This document shows positions 8,343 through 16,500 of a stretch of 64,000 nt of DNA, in pieces. A program made the position numbers and the translations under genes. Source of the DNA: Planctomycetota bacterium (lineage in GTDB: Bacteria; Planctomycetota; UBA11346); NCBI GenBank assembly GCA_014193115.1, contig BJHQ01000001.1, positions 310,001-374,000 on the forward strand, in the 5' to 3' direction. Under the pieces are notes generated by a model, which saw nothing but the letters and a program-made list of their open reading frames with translations, made no database searches and was not told the origin of the DNA. The stretch's first letter is position 1; each line of letters starts with the position of its first letter.

Positions 8343-8720
8343 TCAGCGGCCCAGGATCAGCCGGCAGGAACAGGTGGCGGTGCCGCCGACCGCGACGGCC
8401 CCGTCGATCTGCCAGCGATCGCCCTGGGGCTGCCATCGGGCGGAGACTTCCAGAACGTCGCCGGGGCGCACCGGCGCCGTCCATTTGCAGCGTGGGATGG
8501 CGAGCACGCGTTCAGGCGGGTCGGCTGATTCCCCGGATATCGCCCGTCGCCCGAGGATCGCCACCGCGGCCAGCTGATGGACGCCGGGGACCAGAGGATT
8601 TCCTGGAAAATGACCGATGAACACCGGCAGATCTCGACCGAACACGAAGCGTCCGTGGACACCATCGGCGGTGCGTTCCCAATCGGTGAGGGCAGCTTCA
8701 GCGTCAGCGAAGGGATCCAT
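8343..8720 (-). CDS. ApeI/FabZ-like 3-hydroxyacyl-ACP dehydratase
   Basis: A 125-residue hotdog protein with the FabA/FabZ active-site loop IGHFPGNPLVPGVHQLA, giving His37 as catalytic base. The Glu that normally follows in FabZ helix 3 is absent (QLAAVAIL in its place), as in ApeI-type dehydratases of aryl-polyene clusters. It probably dehydrates 3-hydroxyacyl-ACP in a secondary acyl pathway. It starts 9 nt after the GNAT gene and ends 1 nt before the C45 gene, so it is translationally coupled to both. A non-catalytic role cannot be excluded. Confidence 0.8.
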   Translation of the reverse strand: MDPFADAEAALTDWERTADGVHGRFVFGRDLPVFIGHFPGNPLVPGVHQLAAVAILGRRAISGESADPPERVLAIPRCKWTAPVRPGDVLEVSARWQPQGDRWQIDGAVAVGGTATCSCRLILGR

Positions 8721-8729
8721 CGTCAGTGG

Positions 8730-9215
8730 TCACCGGGCCAGTGGAGAGGATGGCTGCGCAGCGACGTGGCAGGCAGCGCTCGTGATGGTTTTTCGATAGA
8801 GCACCTGCGTTTTTGAGGTGATGGATCCAATCGCCGGATAAAATCTGTGGCTTTCATCACGTTTGATGTTGCTGCGGACGATGACGATATCAGCCCCGAT
8901 GCTCGCCGCCCATTGTTCGGCGGCCGCAACCAAGGTTTTGCCCAGACCAGATCGCCGACTGTTTTCAGCGACGACCAATCCAAGGATTTCGACCCGGAAT
9001 CCAGAGTCGAGGGTTTGGCAGGAGCACGCCTGCATCCATCCGCCAACCGTACCGTCCATTGAAGCCACCAGAAGAATATGATCTTGCATGCTGTTTATCT
9101 GGTCGATCCGCTTTTGGATTGCAGCGTGGTCCGCAGGATATCCAAGTTGCGCTGTCAATTCCGTGATGGCCAAGGAATCCGCACTGGTGGCGTTTCGAAT
9201 GATCGTGTTCTGCAT
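8730..9215 (-). CDS. GNAT-family N-acetyltransferase
   Basis: A 161-residue GCN5-related acetyltransferase. The acetyl-CoA pyrophosphate loop is seen in VVAENSRRSGLGKTLV (R/Q-x-x-G-x-G/A type), preceded by strand EILGLVV and followed by a typical final part (SHRFYPAIGSITSKTQVLYRK). The gene is AT-richer than its neighbours, which may mean recent acquisition. Its ATG lies 2 nt after the thioesterase stop (TAAGCATG), inside the long minus-strand operon. The acceptor substrate is unknown; in an acyl-chain context an amine-bearing lipid or a protein would be possible. Confidence 0.88.
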   Translation of the reverse strand: MQNTIIRNATSADSLAITELTAQLGYPADHAAIQKRIDQINSMQDHILLVASMDGTVGGWMQACSCQTLDSGFRVEILGLVVAENSRRSGLGKTLVAAAEQWAASIGADIVIVRSNIKRDESHRFYPAIGSITSKTQVLYRKTITSAACHVAAQPSSPLAR

Positions 9216-9217
9216 GC

Positions 9218-9715
9218 TTATTTGACCAGCCGTGCCCCTGCACCGCCGACTGGTTCCGCCCGCCGCCGGGCGATCTCAGCCATCAACGCTTCGACCTCGG
9301 GCGGCGGTGTCAGGCAGATTTCGTGCTCGCCGGGGCCGACGCCGCGGACGAACACCTGGACGGATTCGGCCACGGCCAGCAGTTCTCCGTCGCCGCCACG
9401 CAATTCGTAGAAGAATTCCAGGCGCGGCCAGCTGTCCGGGACATGGGCGCAGGTCACCGCGACGGTGTCGCCGCCCTTGGCCGGGCGCAGGTATTCGATC
9501 TGCAAGCGCACCACCGGCGCAGCCAGCGCCAGCGCCTGCATCCGTTGATAGCCAAGGCCGCGTTCACGCAGGTAGGTTTCCCGGGCGCATTCGCACCAGG
9601 CGATGTAGTGGCCGTGCCACACGATCTTCATGCTGTCGACTTCGTTGAACCGCACCGGGATGGGGATCTGGGTGCGATCCCAGCCGGCTTCGATCCGCTG
9701 TTTGATCCGTTTCAT
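9218..9715 (-). CDS. 4-hydroxybenzoyl-CoA-type hotdog acyl-thioesterase
   Basis: A 165-residue hotdog-fold thioesterase. The N-terminal motif FNEVDSMKIVWHGHYIAWCE matches the 4HBT/YbgC pattern with its catalytic Asp. YLRP and a C-terminal FV strand complete the fold. It would hydrolyse acyl-CoA or acyl-ACP thioesters in the cytosol; in aryl-polyene clusters a thioesterase of this type (ApeK-like) releases the chain. ATG 9715 overlaps the TGA of the upstream dehydratase as ATGA; the in-frame ATG at 9748 would overlap it by 37 nt and is less likely. Confidence 0.88.
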   Translation of the reverse strand: MKRIKQRIEAGWDRTQIPIPVRFNEVDSMKIVWHGHYIAWCECARETYLRERGLGYQRMQALALAAPVVRLQIEYLRPAKGGDTVAVTCAHVPDSWPRLEFFYELRGGDGELLAVAESVQVFVRGVGPGEHEICLTPPPEVEALMAEIARRRAEPVGGAGARLVK

Positions 9716-10122
9716 CGGGATTCTGCCGTGATGCCCATGGTCTTCCATTCGCCCGACAGCAGTTCCGCGCCATCGTCGCCAAAGGCTTTGGCGGTGTGCA
9801 GGCCGAGGGCGCCAAGGCTATAGGTGGACACGGTCTCGACGGTCACCAGCTCACCGCTGCGGGCCGGGCGGGAGCAGACCACGTCCTTCAATCCCACGAG
9901 CATCCCGCTGGCCGGCGGCGCACCCGGTGCCGCCTGACGAGCCCGGGCGCCGAGCAGGCAGGCGATGGCCTGGGCGCAGGCCTCGCTGAGCTGGAGCGCA
10001 TCGAGGGGTCCGGGCCGCAACCGGACCGCGCCGCCAGCGGAATCGACTCGCAATATGGCGTCGACCAACAAAGCCGGCGGCTGGTGGGCGGTGAGTTCGG
10101 ACGGGATGAGAGGAATCGTCAT
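9712..10122 (-). CDS. ApeP-like dehydratase (hotdog, FabZ-related)
   Basis: A 136-residue protein resembling the ApeP/COG4706 dehydratases. The N-terminal ELTAHQPPALLVDAIL corresponds to the family's LLPHRxxMLLLDR region and LSEACAQAIACLLG to the active-site helix with a Glu in the usual place. The second half (SGMLVGLKDVVCSRPARSGELVTV) is the typical strand-turn-strand. It may dehydrate 3-hydroxyacyl-ACP in aryl-polyene-like chain synthesis. The gene starts 6 nt after the orphan upstream and ends in an ATGA overlap with the thioesterase. Assignment rests on motif memory, so the exact family is less certain than the fold. Confidence 0.72.
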   Translation of the reverse strand: MTIPLIPSELTAHQPPALLVDAILRVDSAGGAVRLRPGPLDALQLSEACAQAIACLLGARARQAAPGAPPASGMLVGLKDVVCSRPARSGELVTVETVSTYSLGALGLHTAKAFGDDGAELLSGEWKTMGITAESR

Positions 10123-10128
10123 GTAAAA

Positions 10129-10497
10129 TCAAAAAGAAGCTTGAGAATGGACAAGTTTTCCATTTTTAAACGCAGTCACCCAGGCGATACTGAAGCCCGC
10201 CGGATCGTTTGCAAAGAGCAATTCAAACATCACATCATCATCGATCCAGCCTCCGGACTTCTTCATGGAAATGGAGAACTTTGATTGCCCGAAGCAGTTG
10301 GGCTTACTGTAGTCTTCAAAAAGCCGAGTAACTGCCGGAAACATCTGCAACCAGTACCCAGCCCAGTTTTTCTTGATATCGATATAAACTCTACGCGTGA
10401 GCAGATATTTGATGATTCCAGACTCATAAACCAACTCCATATTCCCATAGGGAGGACAGGGGACAGATTTATGAATCTTCCTCATTTCAATGTTCAT
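10129..10497 (-). CDS. Hypothetical protein, AT-rich orphan inside the folA-queF-acyl gene train
   Basis: I do not recognise this 122-residue protein. It is rich in aromatic and basic residues (KKNWAGYWLQMFPAVTRLFEDY, split here only for description) with no signal peptide, membrane span or known motif. Codon use is clearly AT-richer than queF and the dehydratase on either side, suggesting insertion of a foreign gene. Its ATG at 10497 overlaps the queF TGA as ATGA and its stop is 6 nt before the next start, so it is embedded in the operon without breaking it. Confidence 0.6.
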   Translation of the reverse strand: MNIEMRKIHKSVPCPPYGNMELVYESGIIKYLLTRRVYIDIKKNWAGYWLQMFPAVTRLFEDYSKPNCFGQSKFSISMKKSGGWIDDDVMFELLFANDPAGFSIAWVTAFKNGKLVHSQASF

Positions 10498-11033
10498 GCA
10501 CTCGGTGAAAAATCGCTGCGTCGCTGATCAGCGAGGCGCTCCATGGCGGCGTTCCCCGGCTTGGCGTACTGCACGAATGGGCGGATGGCGATGGAACCGC
10601 GGCTGTCGAACCGGCCGGTGATCTCCAGGTAGTTCGGCGACAACAGCGAAACCAGATCGCCGGTGATGACCCGGCAGACGTCCTCGTGGAAATCGCCATG
10701 CTGGCGGAAGCTGGTGAGGTATTCCTTGAGCGATTTCGATTCCACCAGCAGCCGGTCGGGGATGTAGGCGATGACCAGCCGGGCCCAGTCGGGCTGGCCG
10801 GTGATCGGGCACAGGCTGGTGAAGCGCTCGCAGTCGAGGGCCACCCACAGCGTCTGCCCGGGAAAATCGCGGCTGGCGGCGAGGGGGACGGCTTCGAGCA
10901 GGCCCGGGGTGTAGGTGAAAGGCTGGTCGCGCCGCCGGCCGAGGGTGGCGACGGGGAGTTCCTGGGCTGAGCGGAGACTCTGCCCAACCGGCGATGTCGC
11001 CGGCTTTTTCCCCGATTTGGCGGGACGGCCCAT
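10494..11033 (-). CDS. queF: NADPH-dependent 7-cyano-7-deazaguanine reductase QueF
   Basis: Reduces preQ0 to preQ1, a step of queuosine tRNA modification. The short unimodular type is 179 residues long. Cys75 in FTSLCPITGQPDW forms the thioimide with substrate, Asp82 is the general acid, and LLVESKSLKEYL plus HGDFHED give the QueF-signature and substrate-binding Glu/His. It starts at ATG 11033, sharing a base with the folA stop (TGATG), and overlaps the next gene by ATGA, so it is translationally coupled on both sides. T-fold GTP cyclohydrolase I is the only close relative, and the Cys/ESKSLK pair excludes it. The first 35 residues are a variable basic leader. Confidence 0.95.
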   Translation of the reverse strand: MGRPAKSGKKPATSPVGQSLRSAQELPVATLGRRRDQPFTYTPGLLEAVPLAASRDFPGQTLWVALDCERFTSLCPITGQPDWARLVIAYIPDRLLVESKSLKEYLTSFRQHGDFHEDVCRVITGDLVSLLSPNYLEITGRFDSRGSIAIRPFVQYAKPGNAAMERLADQRRSDFSPSA

Positions 11034-11530
11034 CACGGCTCCTTGCGGGCGAGGATGCGGAACACCAGGCCGGGCGTGGCCCCGTTGCGGCGGTCCTCCT
11101 CGACCCATTCGTTGGCATCGAACTCGGGGAAGAACACATCGCCGGGATGATCGCCGGGGATGTCGGTCAGATACAACCGGGTCGTGACCGGCAGCAGGGC
11201 GCTGTAGAGCTCAGCGCCGCCGCACACGAACGGCGGCTGCTCGCCGAGCAGCCGGGCCAGGGCGACTCCGTCGGCTGGGGTGTGCGCGACCCGGACGCCC
11301 TCGGCGGAGAAACTCGGATCGCGGGTGACCACCACGAATGGGCGCCCGGGCAGCGGCCGGTTGCCCAAGGCGGCGAACGAACGCCGGCCCATGACGATGC
11401 TGTGGCCCATGGTCTTCTGCTTGAAATAGCGGGAATCCTCAGGGAAACGCCAGGGTAATTCGAGCCCGCGCCCGATCACCCGGTTGGCCGCCAGGGCGGC
11501 GATGGACCACAGCGGCTGATTCAGCGGCAT
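11033..11530 (-). CDS. folA: Dihydrofolate reductase
   Basis: A 165-residue NADPH-dependent reductase that regenerates tetrahydrofolate. Family signatures seen are SIAALAANRVIGRGLELPW (Met20-loop region with the conserved LPW), FPEDSRYFKQKTMGHSIVMG with the acidic active-site residue in the ED pair, GRRSFAALGNRPLPGR and the C-terminal FVCGGAELYSALL. ATG 11530 is used because it starts the family core at PLWSIAALA; an in-frame ATG at 11542 adds four residues. Its stop shares a base with queF. The upstream thyA oxidises methylene-tetrahydrofolate to dihydrofolate, so the two genes form the usual thymidylate pair. Confidence 0.95.
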   Translation of the reverse strand: MPLNQPLWSIAALAANRVIGRGLELPWRFPEDSRYFKQKTMGHSIVMGRRSFAALGNRPLPGRPFVVVTRDPSFSAEGVRVAHTPADGVALARLLGEQPPFVCGGAELYSALLPVTTRLYLTDIPGDHPGDVFFPEFDANEWVEEDRRNGATPGLVFRILARKEP

Positions 11531-11538
11531 CGGAACCT

Positions 11539-11634
11539 CCAAGCCGCCAACACGCCAAGACCCCTTCGATGGTTGCCTGCCTGTTGGGCGGGTAGCGACT
11601 TATCACCGCGTGGCGACTTGGCGACTTGGCGGTG
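11539..11634. repeat. Second CGCCAAG-word array, between thyA and folA
   Basis: CCAAGCCGCCAACACGCCAAG (words near 11540-11559) faces GGCGACTTGGCGACTTGGCGG near 11611-11631, again giving opposing CGCCAAG and CTTGGCG words. It resembles the array at 2474-2589. It separates folA from thyA by 118 nt but contains no obvious terminator, so read-through from thyA is possible. Confidence 0.55.
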
Positions 11635-11648
11635 CATTGCCTGGCCTT

Positions 11649-12491
11649 TCATACCGCCACCGCCGCCCGGATCGCCGGATGCGGGTCGTAACCTTCGACC
11701 ACGATCTGCTCGGGACGGATGCCGTCGATGCCGGTGATGGCCGGATCGAGGCGCAGCCGAGGCAGCGGCCGCGGTTCGCGGGTCAGTTGCAGGCGGGCTT
11801 GGTCGAGGTGGTTCTGGTACAGGTGGGCATCGCCCAGGGTGTGGATGAATTCGCCGACGCGCAGCCCGGTGGCCTGGGCCACCAGGTGGGTGAGCAAGGC
11901 ATAGCTCGCGATGTTGAACGGCACGCCGAGGAACACGTCGCCAGAACGCTGGTAGAGCTGGCAGCTCAGTGCGCCATCTTGGACATAGAACTGGAACATG
12001 GTGTGGCACGGAGGCAGGGCGACCTGGTCGGCCTCGAGCGGATTCCAGCCGCTGACGATCAACCGCCGGCTGGTCGGATTCCGGCGGATCTCGGCGATGA
12101 CCCAGGCGATCTGGTCCTTGCCATCGGCGGCGAAACCGCCATCCGGCAGCCGGCTGGCGCCGAAGTTCCGCCATTGATGGCCATAGACCGGGCCGAGCGC
12201 GCCAGCCGGTCGGCCGAACCGGGCGCATTGCTCCGCCGAGGCCCATTCATCCCAGATGGTCACTCCGCGTTCGTTCAGCCACTGGTTGTCGGTGCGTCCG
12301 GCGAGGAACCAGAGCAGCTCGACCACGATGCTTTTCAAGTGGACTTTTTTCGTCGTCACCAGCGGAAATCCGGCGCTCAAATCGAAGCGCATCTGGTGCC
12401 CGAAGACACCGATCGTCCCGGTCCCGGTGCGATCCGCCCGCGGCTTGCCCTCGCCCAGGATGCGGCGCAGCAGCTCAAGATATTCGCGCAT
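11649..12491 (-). CDS. thyA: Thymidylate synthase
   Basis: A 280-residue ThyA that methylates dUMP with methylene-tetrahydrofolate. The catalytic Cys162 is in [13 protein letters not shown]. The folate and dUMP sites are seen in [46 protein letters not shown] and the final HLYQNHLDQ. The start ATG 12491 ([12 protein letters not shown]) matches family N-termini; the in-frame ATG at 12569 lies in repeat-like sequence. It heads the minus-strand train, and folA follows 118 nt downstream. Confidence 0.97.
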   Translation of the reverse strand: MREYLELLRRILGEGKPRADRTGTGTIGVFGHQMRFDLSAGFPLVTTKKVHLKSIVVELLWFLAGRTDNQWLNERGVTIWDEWASAEQCARFGRPAGALGPVYGHQWRNFGASRLPDGGFAADGKDQIAWVIAEIRRNPTSRRLIVSGWNPLEADQVALPPCHTMFQFYVQDGALSCQLYQRSGDVFLGVPFNIASYALLTHLVAQATGLRVGEFIHTLGDAHLYQNHLDQARLQLTREPRPLPRLRLDPAITGIDGIRPEQIVVEGYDPHPAIRAAVAV

Positions 12492-12513
12492 GGCGGCATC
12501 ATCGGCCAGGAGC

Positions 12514-12742
12514 GGCGAGCGCCAGCGTTGGAAGCGGCGAGCGCCAACGCTAGGCGCTCCCGCGGCCAACCAACGGATCGAACCTGGGAGCGGCGAGCCC
12601 CTGCTCGCCTGGCGATGGACCTGGATGGGACTTCCCGGAAGCGCCGTGCGCGAGCTCGGCTTCGGAGTTTCGCAAGGTTTTTCCCCAGGCGCGCTGGGGC
12701 TCGGTCTTCCCCAGGCGCGCTGGGGCTCGCCGCTCCCGGGAC
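12514..12742. repeat. Cluster of GAGCGGCGAGC and CAGGCGCGCTGGGGCTCG repeats
   Basis: The gap between thyA and the SIS gene is filled with short repeats. GAGCGGCGAGC-type words occur near 12518 and 12590, and an inverted pair CCAGCGTT/CCAACGC lies around 12530-12552. A perfect 20-21-bp tandem-like duplication of CCCAGGCGCGCTGGGGCTCG occurs near 12682-12732. Each unit has a hairpin core. These are variants of the repeats near 3.6, 5.1 and 13.4 kb. Confidence 0.6.
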
Positions 12743-13330
12743 TCAGGCTTCGAGGTTGGCGTGGCGGCGGAGGGCGGTGGCGGGATCCTGGCCGACTTCG
12801 GCGAAGCGGCGCAGCACCAGGGATTCGAGCAGGATGAAGGCTGCCTGTTCGAACAAGCTGCCGATGGTCTGTCGGCTGATGACCGATGAACTGGCTCCGG
12901 AGCCGGGCAGCACCCCGCGTTTGTGCGGCGCGGGCAGCTCGACCACCGCTGCGGCCAGCTGGCCGAGGGGCGATATCCGGCTGCCGACGATCGCGACCAC
13001 GCTGGCCCCGAGTTTCACCGCTTCCATCGCCGCGCCCAAGGTCGTGGCGGTGGATCCCGAACCCGACACCGCCACCAGCACGTCGCCTTCGCCGATCGGC
13101 GGGGTGGAGGCCTCGCCGACATAATAAGCGGTTTTCCCCAGGTGGTTCAGGCGCATGACGAAGCCGCGCAGCACGAAGCCGCTGCGCCCGGTGGCGAAGG
13201 CGAAGACCCGCGGCGCGGCGACGATCCGCGCCCAGGCGGCATCGACCTCGGATGGCCGCACCTGGCCGAGCAGGTGGCCGATCTCGGCCAGGATCGCGAC
13301 CGCCTCGGCTGGGGAGCTGGCATCATCCAT
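12743..13330 (-). CDS. hxlB: SIS-domain sugar isomerase, 6-phospho-3-hexuloisomerase-like
   Basis: A 195-residue single-SIS-domain protein. [19 protein letters not shown] and [13 protein letters not shown] are the sugar-phosphate-binding loops of the HxlB/PHI family, which converts hexulose 6-phosphate to fructose 6-phosphate in the ribulose monophosphate pathway. The length fits HxlB. The final ALLxRRHANLE-like tail is also typical. No hexulose-phosphate synthase (hxlA) is adjacent, so the role may be sugar-phosphate isomerisation outside formaldehyde fixation. The neighbouring gene is a glycogen debranching enzyme, divergent, with a repeat-filled gap between them. Confidence 0.75.
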   Translation of the reverse strand: MDDASSPAEAVAILAEIGHLLGQVRPSEVDAAWARIVAAPRVFAFATGRSGFVLRGFVMRLNHLGKTAYYVGEASTPPIGEGDVLVAVSGSGSTATTLGAAMEAVKLGASVVAIVGSRISPLGQLAAAVVELPAPHKRGVLPGSGASSSVISRQTIGSLFEQAAFILLESLVLRRFAEVGQDPATALRRHANLEA

Positions 13331-13403
13331 CGCGGCATTCCATGGCCTCTGCGGTGCCCAGGCAACAGTCCGCGGTCTTCCGACCGCGCTGGCGCGCGCT
13401 TCA

Positions 13404-13519
13404 TCGCGCTGGCTCGCGGTTATTGCCGAGCTGGCGCTCGGCGCTCCCAGGGCTTGGCACTCGCGCTTTCTCGCGCTGGCGCGCGGTTATTGCCGAGCTG
13501 GCGCTTGGCGCTCCCAGGG
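13404..13519. repeat. Two 49-bp direct repeats of the dispersed family
   Basis: Positions 13404-13452 and 13471-13519 are near-identical 49-bp copies (two mismatches seen) ending in the GAGCTGGCGCT-GGCGCTCCC core. A shorter relative precedes them near 13385. They occupy the divergent promoter region between the SIS gene (start 13330) and the debranching enzyme (start 13588), so they could influence transcription of both. The gap shows nothing else. Confidence 0.8.
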
Positions 13520-13587
13520 AAATTCTGCTGCGCCCCTGCCCATCCCCGGCCCCTGGCTCCGATCATCCAGGCAGCACCATCGCCGAC

Positions 13588-16500
13588 ATGTCCGACGTCC
13601 TGCAGATGACCCCGCCGCCAGGCGAACGGCTGCTCCGCTTCGTCGGCGACCGGATCCGGTTCACCCTCAGCGCACCGGCCGGCAGCGACGCCTGGACCGC
13701 CTTCCTGCGCACCAACCTTGGCCGGGCCGAGGTGATCCGCGATGAGACTGTGGCGGCCCACGGCGGGGCTGGGGTATGGGCCGGAGCGTCATGGCGCGAT
13801 GTGCCGATGCGCCGGGTGGCCGGTGGCTGGGAGCTCGAATTGGCCCTGGCCGAGGTCGGCTGGTTCCTCGCCAAACCGTATGCGATGGCGCCGGACGGCC
13901 GCCAGCGCTGGCCCGATGGCGACGATGTCGGGTTGGCGGTGCATCCCGCCGAGACCCGTTCGGCGAATACCATTTACTGCGCTTTTCCGCGGATGTTCGG
14001 GATCGCCAAGACCGCTCCGGCGACCAGGATCCCGTTGCTCGACGATCAGGCCAAGGTCTTCGACCAGCATGGCTGGACCCTGATCCCGCCCTCGGGGACG
14101 CTGCGCGACCTGACCCGTGAACTGCCCCACATCATGGGCACCCTCGGCTGCCGGATCCTGCACCTGCTGCCGGTGACGCCGACGCCGACCACCTCGGCCC
14201 GGTTCGGCCGGTTCGGTTCGCCCTATGCCAGCCAGAGCCTGACCACCATCGATCCGGCCCTGGTCGAGTTCGACAAGATCACCACCGCGGTCGACCAGTT
14301 CCGCGAGCTGACCACCGCCGTCCACCGCCGCGGCGGACAGGTGCTGCTCGACATCATCTTCAACCACACCGGCTGGGGCTCGGCGCTGCTCAACCAGCGC
14401 CCGGAATGGTTCCGCCGCAATCCCGATGGAACCTTCCATTCCCCAGGAGCCTGGGGCAACACCTGGGAGGACCTGGTCGAGCTCGACCACGAGCGCGGCG
14501 GCTCGGCGCTGTGGGAAATGCTCGCTGAAAGCCTGCTCGAATGGTGCCGGCGCGGGGTCGACGGCTTCCGCTGCGACGCCGGCTACATGGTGCCGGTGCC
14601 GGCCTGGCAGTTCATCACCGCCCGGGTCCGCCAGCATTTCCCGGACACGATCTTCCTCCTCGAAGGGCTGGGCGGAGCCTGGTCGGCGACCGAGACCCTG
14701 CTCACCACCGGCGGCATGCAGTGGGCCTATTCCGAGCTGTTCCAGAACCACGCGCCGCGCGCGGTCAGCGGCTATCTTGACCACGCGCTCGGCCAGGGGA
14801 CGCGGCTGGGAACCCTGGTCCATTACAGCGAAACCCACGATAATGACCGGTTGGCCAAACGCGGGCGGGGCTGGGCCTGGCTGCGCTGCGCGCTGTGCGC
14901 CCTGGCTGGCCGCAACGGCGCCTTCGGCTTCACCGCCGGGGTCGAATGGCTGGCGGCTGAAAAGCTTGAAGTCCATCAGGCCCGCGGCCTGAACTGGGGA
15001 GCGGCGCCGAACCTGGTCGAGGACCTCGCCCGGCTGATCCGCCTGGTCAGCGACCATCCGTGCTTTCTTGATGGCGCTTCGATCCGCCGGCTGAGCGGCG
15101 ACGACGCCCAGGTGGTGGCGCTGGAACGGCTTTCCGCCGAAGGCACCGACCGCTGCCTGGTGCTGGTCAACCTCGATCCGGTCCAGGCGGGATCCTTCCC
15201 GGTGCTGGCGGCCCAGTGGCGTGAACTCGGGGCCCCGGGCCATGATCTGCTCGGCGATGTGGTCTCGACCCGGGCCGAGGGCGATCAGGTCAGGGTGGAA
15301 CTCGCCCCGGGCGCGGCCCACTGTTTGACCACCACCGAGGTACCCGCCGGGTTGTCCGGCGACGGCTACCGCCGGGCCCGGGCCCAGCTCGCCTTCGCCA
15401 CCCAGGCGCTGTGCACGGTGCTGCCCGCAGAGGCGATCGGCGACCGCGGCGGCTGGCAGCGGCTGGCGGCGTGGATGGCGGAAAGCCCAGCGCGATTCCT
15501 CGCCGCCCTGGCCCGGGTCGATCCGACCGAAGCCGCAGTCGATGCCTGTGACGCCTTGGCCAAGGCCACCGCGCGCAGCGGTCCGCCGCTGGTGATCCCG
15601 GTCGACCGCTACGACCGCAACCGGGTGGTCTGCGTGCCTCCTGGCCATTGGCTGCTGGTACTCGATGACGCGCCGTTCGATGCCAGGATCCACCGCCAGG
15701 GCGATGGCAACGTCCACCGCCGCTCGACCCCGTGGGATCGCGGCCATTGCCTGGCCTTGCCGCCCGGCGAGCCCGGCGACCTGGTGATCTCGTGGCGCCG
15801 GCGCGGCACCGATGCCGAGCTGTTGGCCGAGACCCTGCTCAGCATCCGCCTGTTGCCGGCTGCGGCCACGGCCGGCGCCCTGACCAGCAGCGACGGCTTG
15901 GCGCTGCTCACCAACGGCCGCGGTGGCATGGCCCGGCTCCACGCCGACCTCGGCCGCATCGCCAGCAAGTACGACTGCCTGCTCGGCGCCAACCTGCATC
16001 CCAGCGTGCCCTGCGACCGCCACATCTTCGCCAAGCGGCTGCGCGCCTGGGTGGTGGCCGACGGCTTCATCACCCCCCTCGACGGCCCGCGCCTGGCCGA
16101 GTTCAGCGCCGGACCGCCCGCCAGCTGGGCCTTCGTCGCCCATGCCGGCGACGGCCGGACGGTGGAGATCCATCTCGGCGTCGATCTGGTCCCGGGCGAA
16201 AACACCGTGGTCATGCGCTTCCACCGCCCGGCCGGATCGCCGCGCTGGGGCGCCGATCTGCCGGCCGACCGGCGGGTCCATGTGGTGGTCCGGCTCGATC
16301 TCGAAGACCGCAGTTTCCATCAGGAAACCCGGCGCGACGACGCCCTCGACCGGCATTGGCGGGCCAGCCTGCGGCCGTTGCCCGGCGGCGCCGGTTTCCG
16401 TTTCGCACCGGCCCCCGACCGCGCCATCGAAGCCCAGTGCGACCACGGCACCTGGCATGACGAGCCGGAATGGAGCCTCGGCATCCAGCATCCGATCGAA

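Noticed and set aside
3806..10122. Complete aryl-polyene biosynthetic cluster
   Set aside because: Ketosynthase, dehydratase-like and thioesterase genes are present, but acyl-carrier protein, ketoreductase, exporter and ammonia-lyase genes are missing, and the ketosynthase is separated on the other strand.
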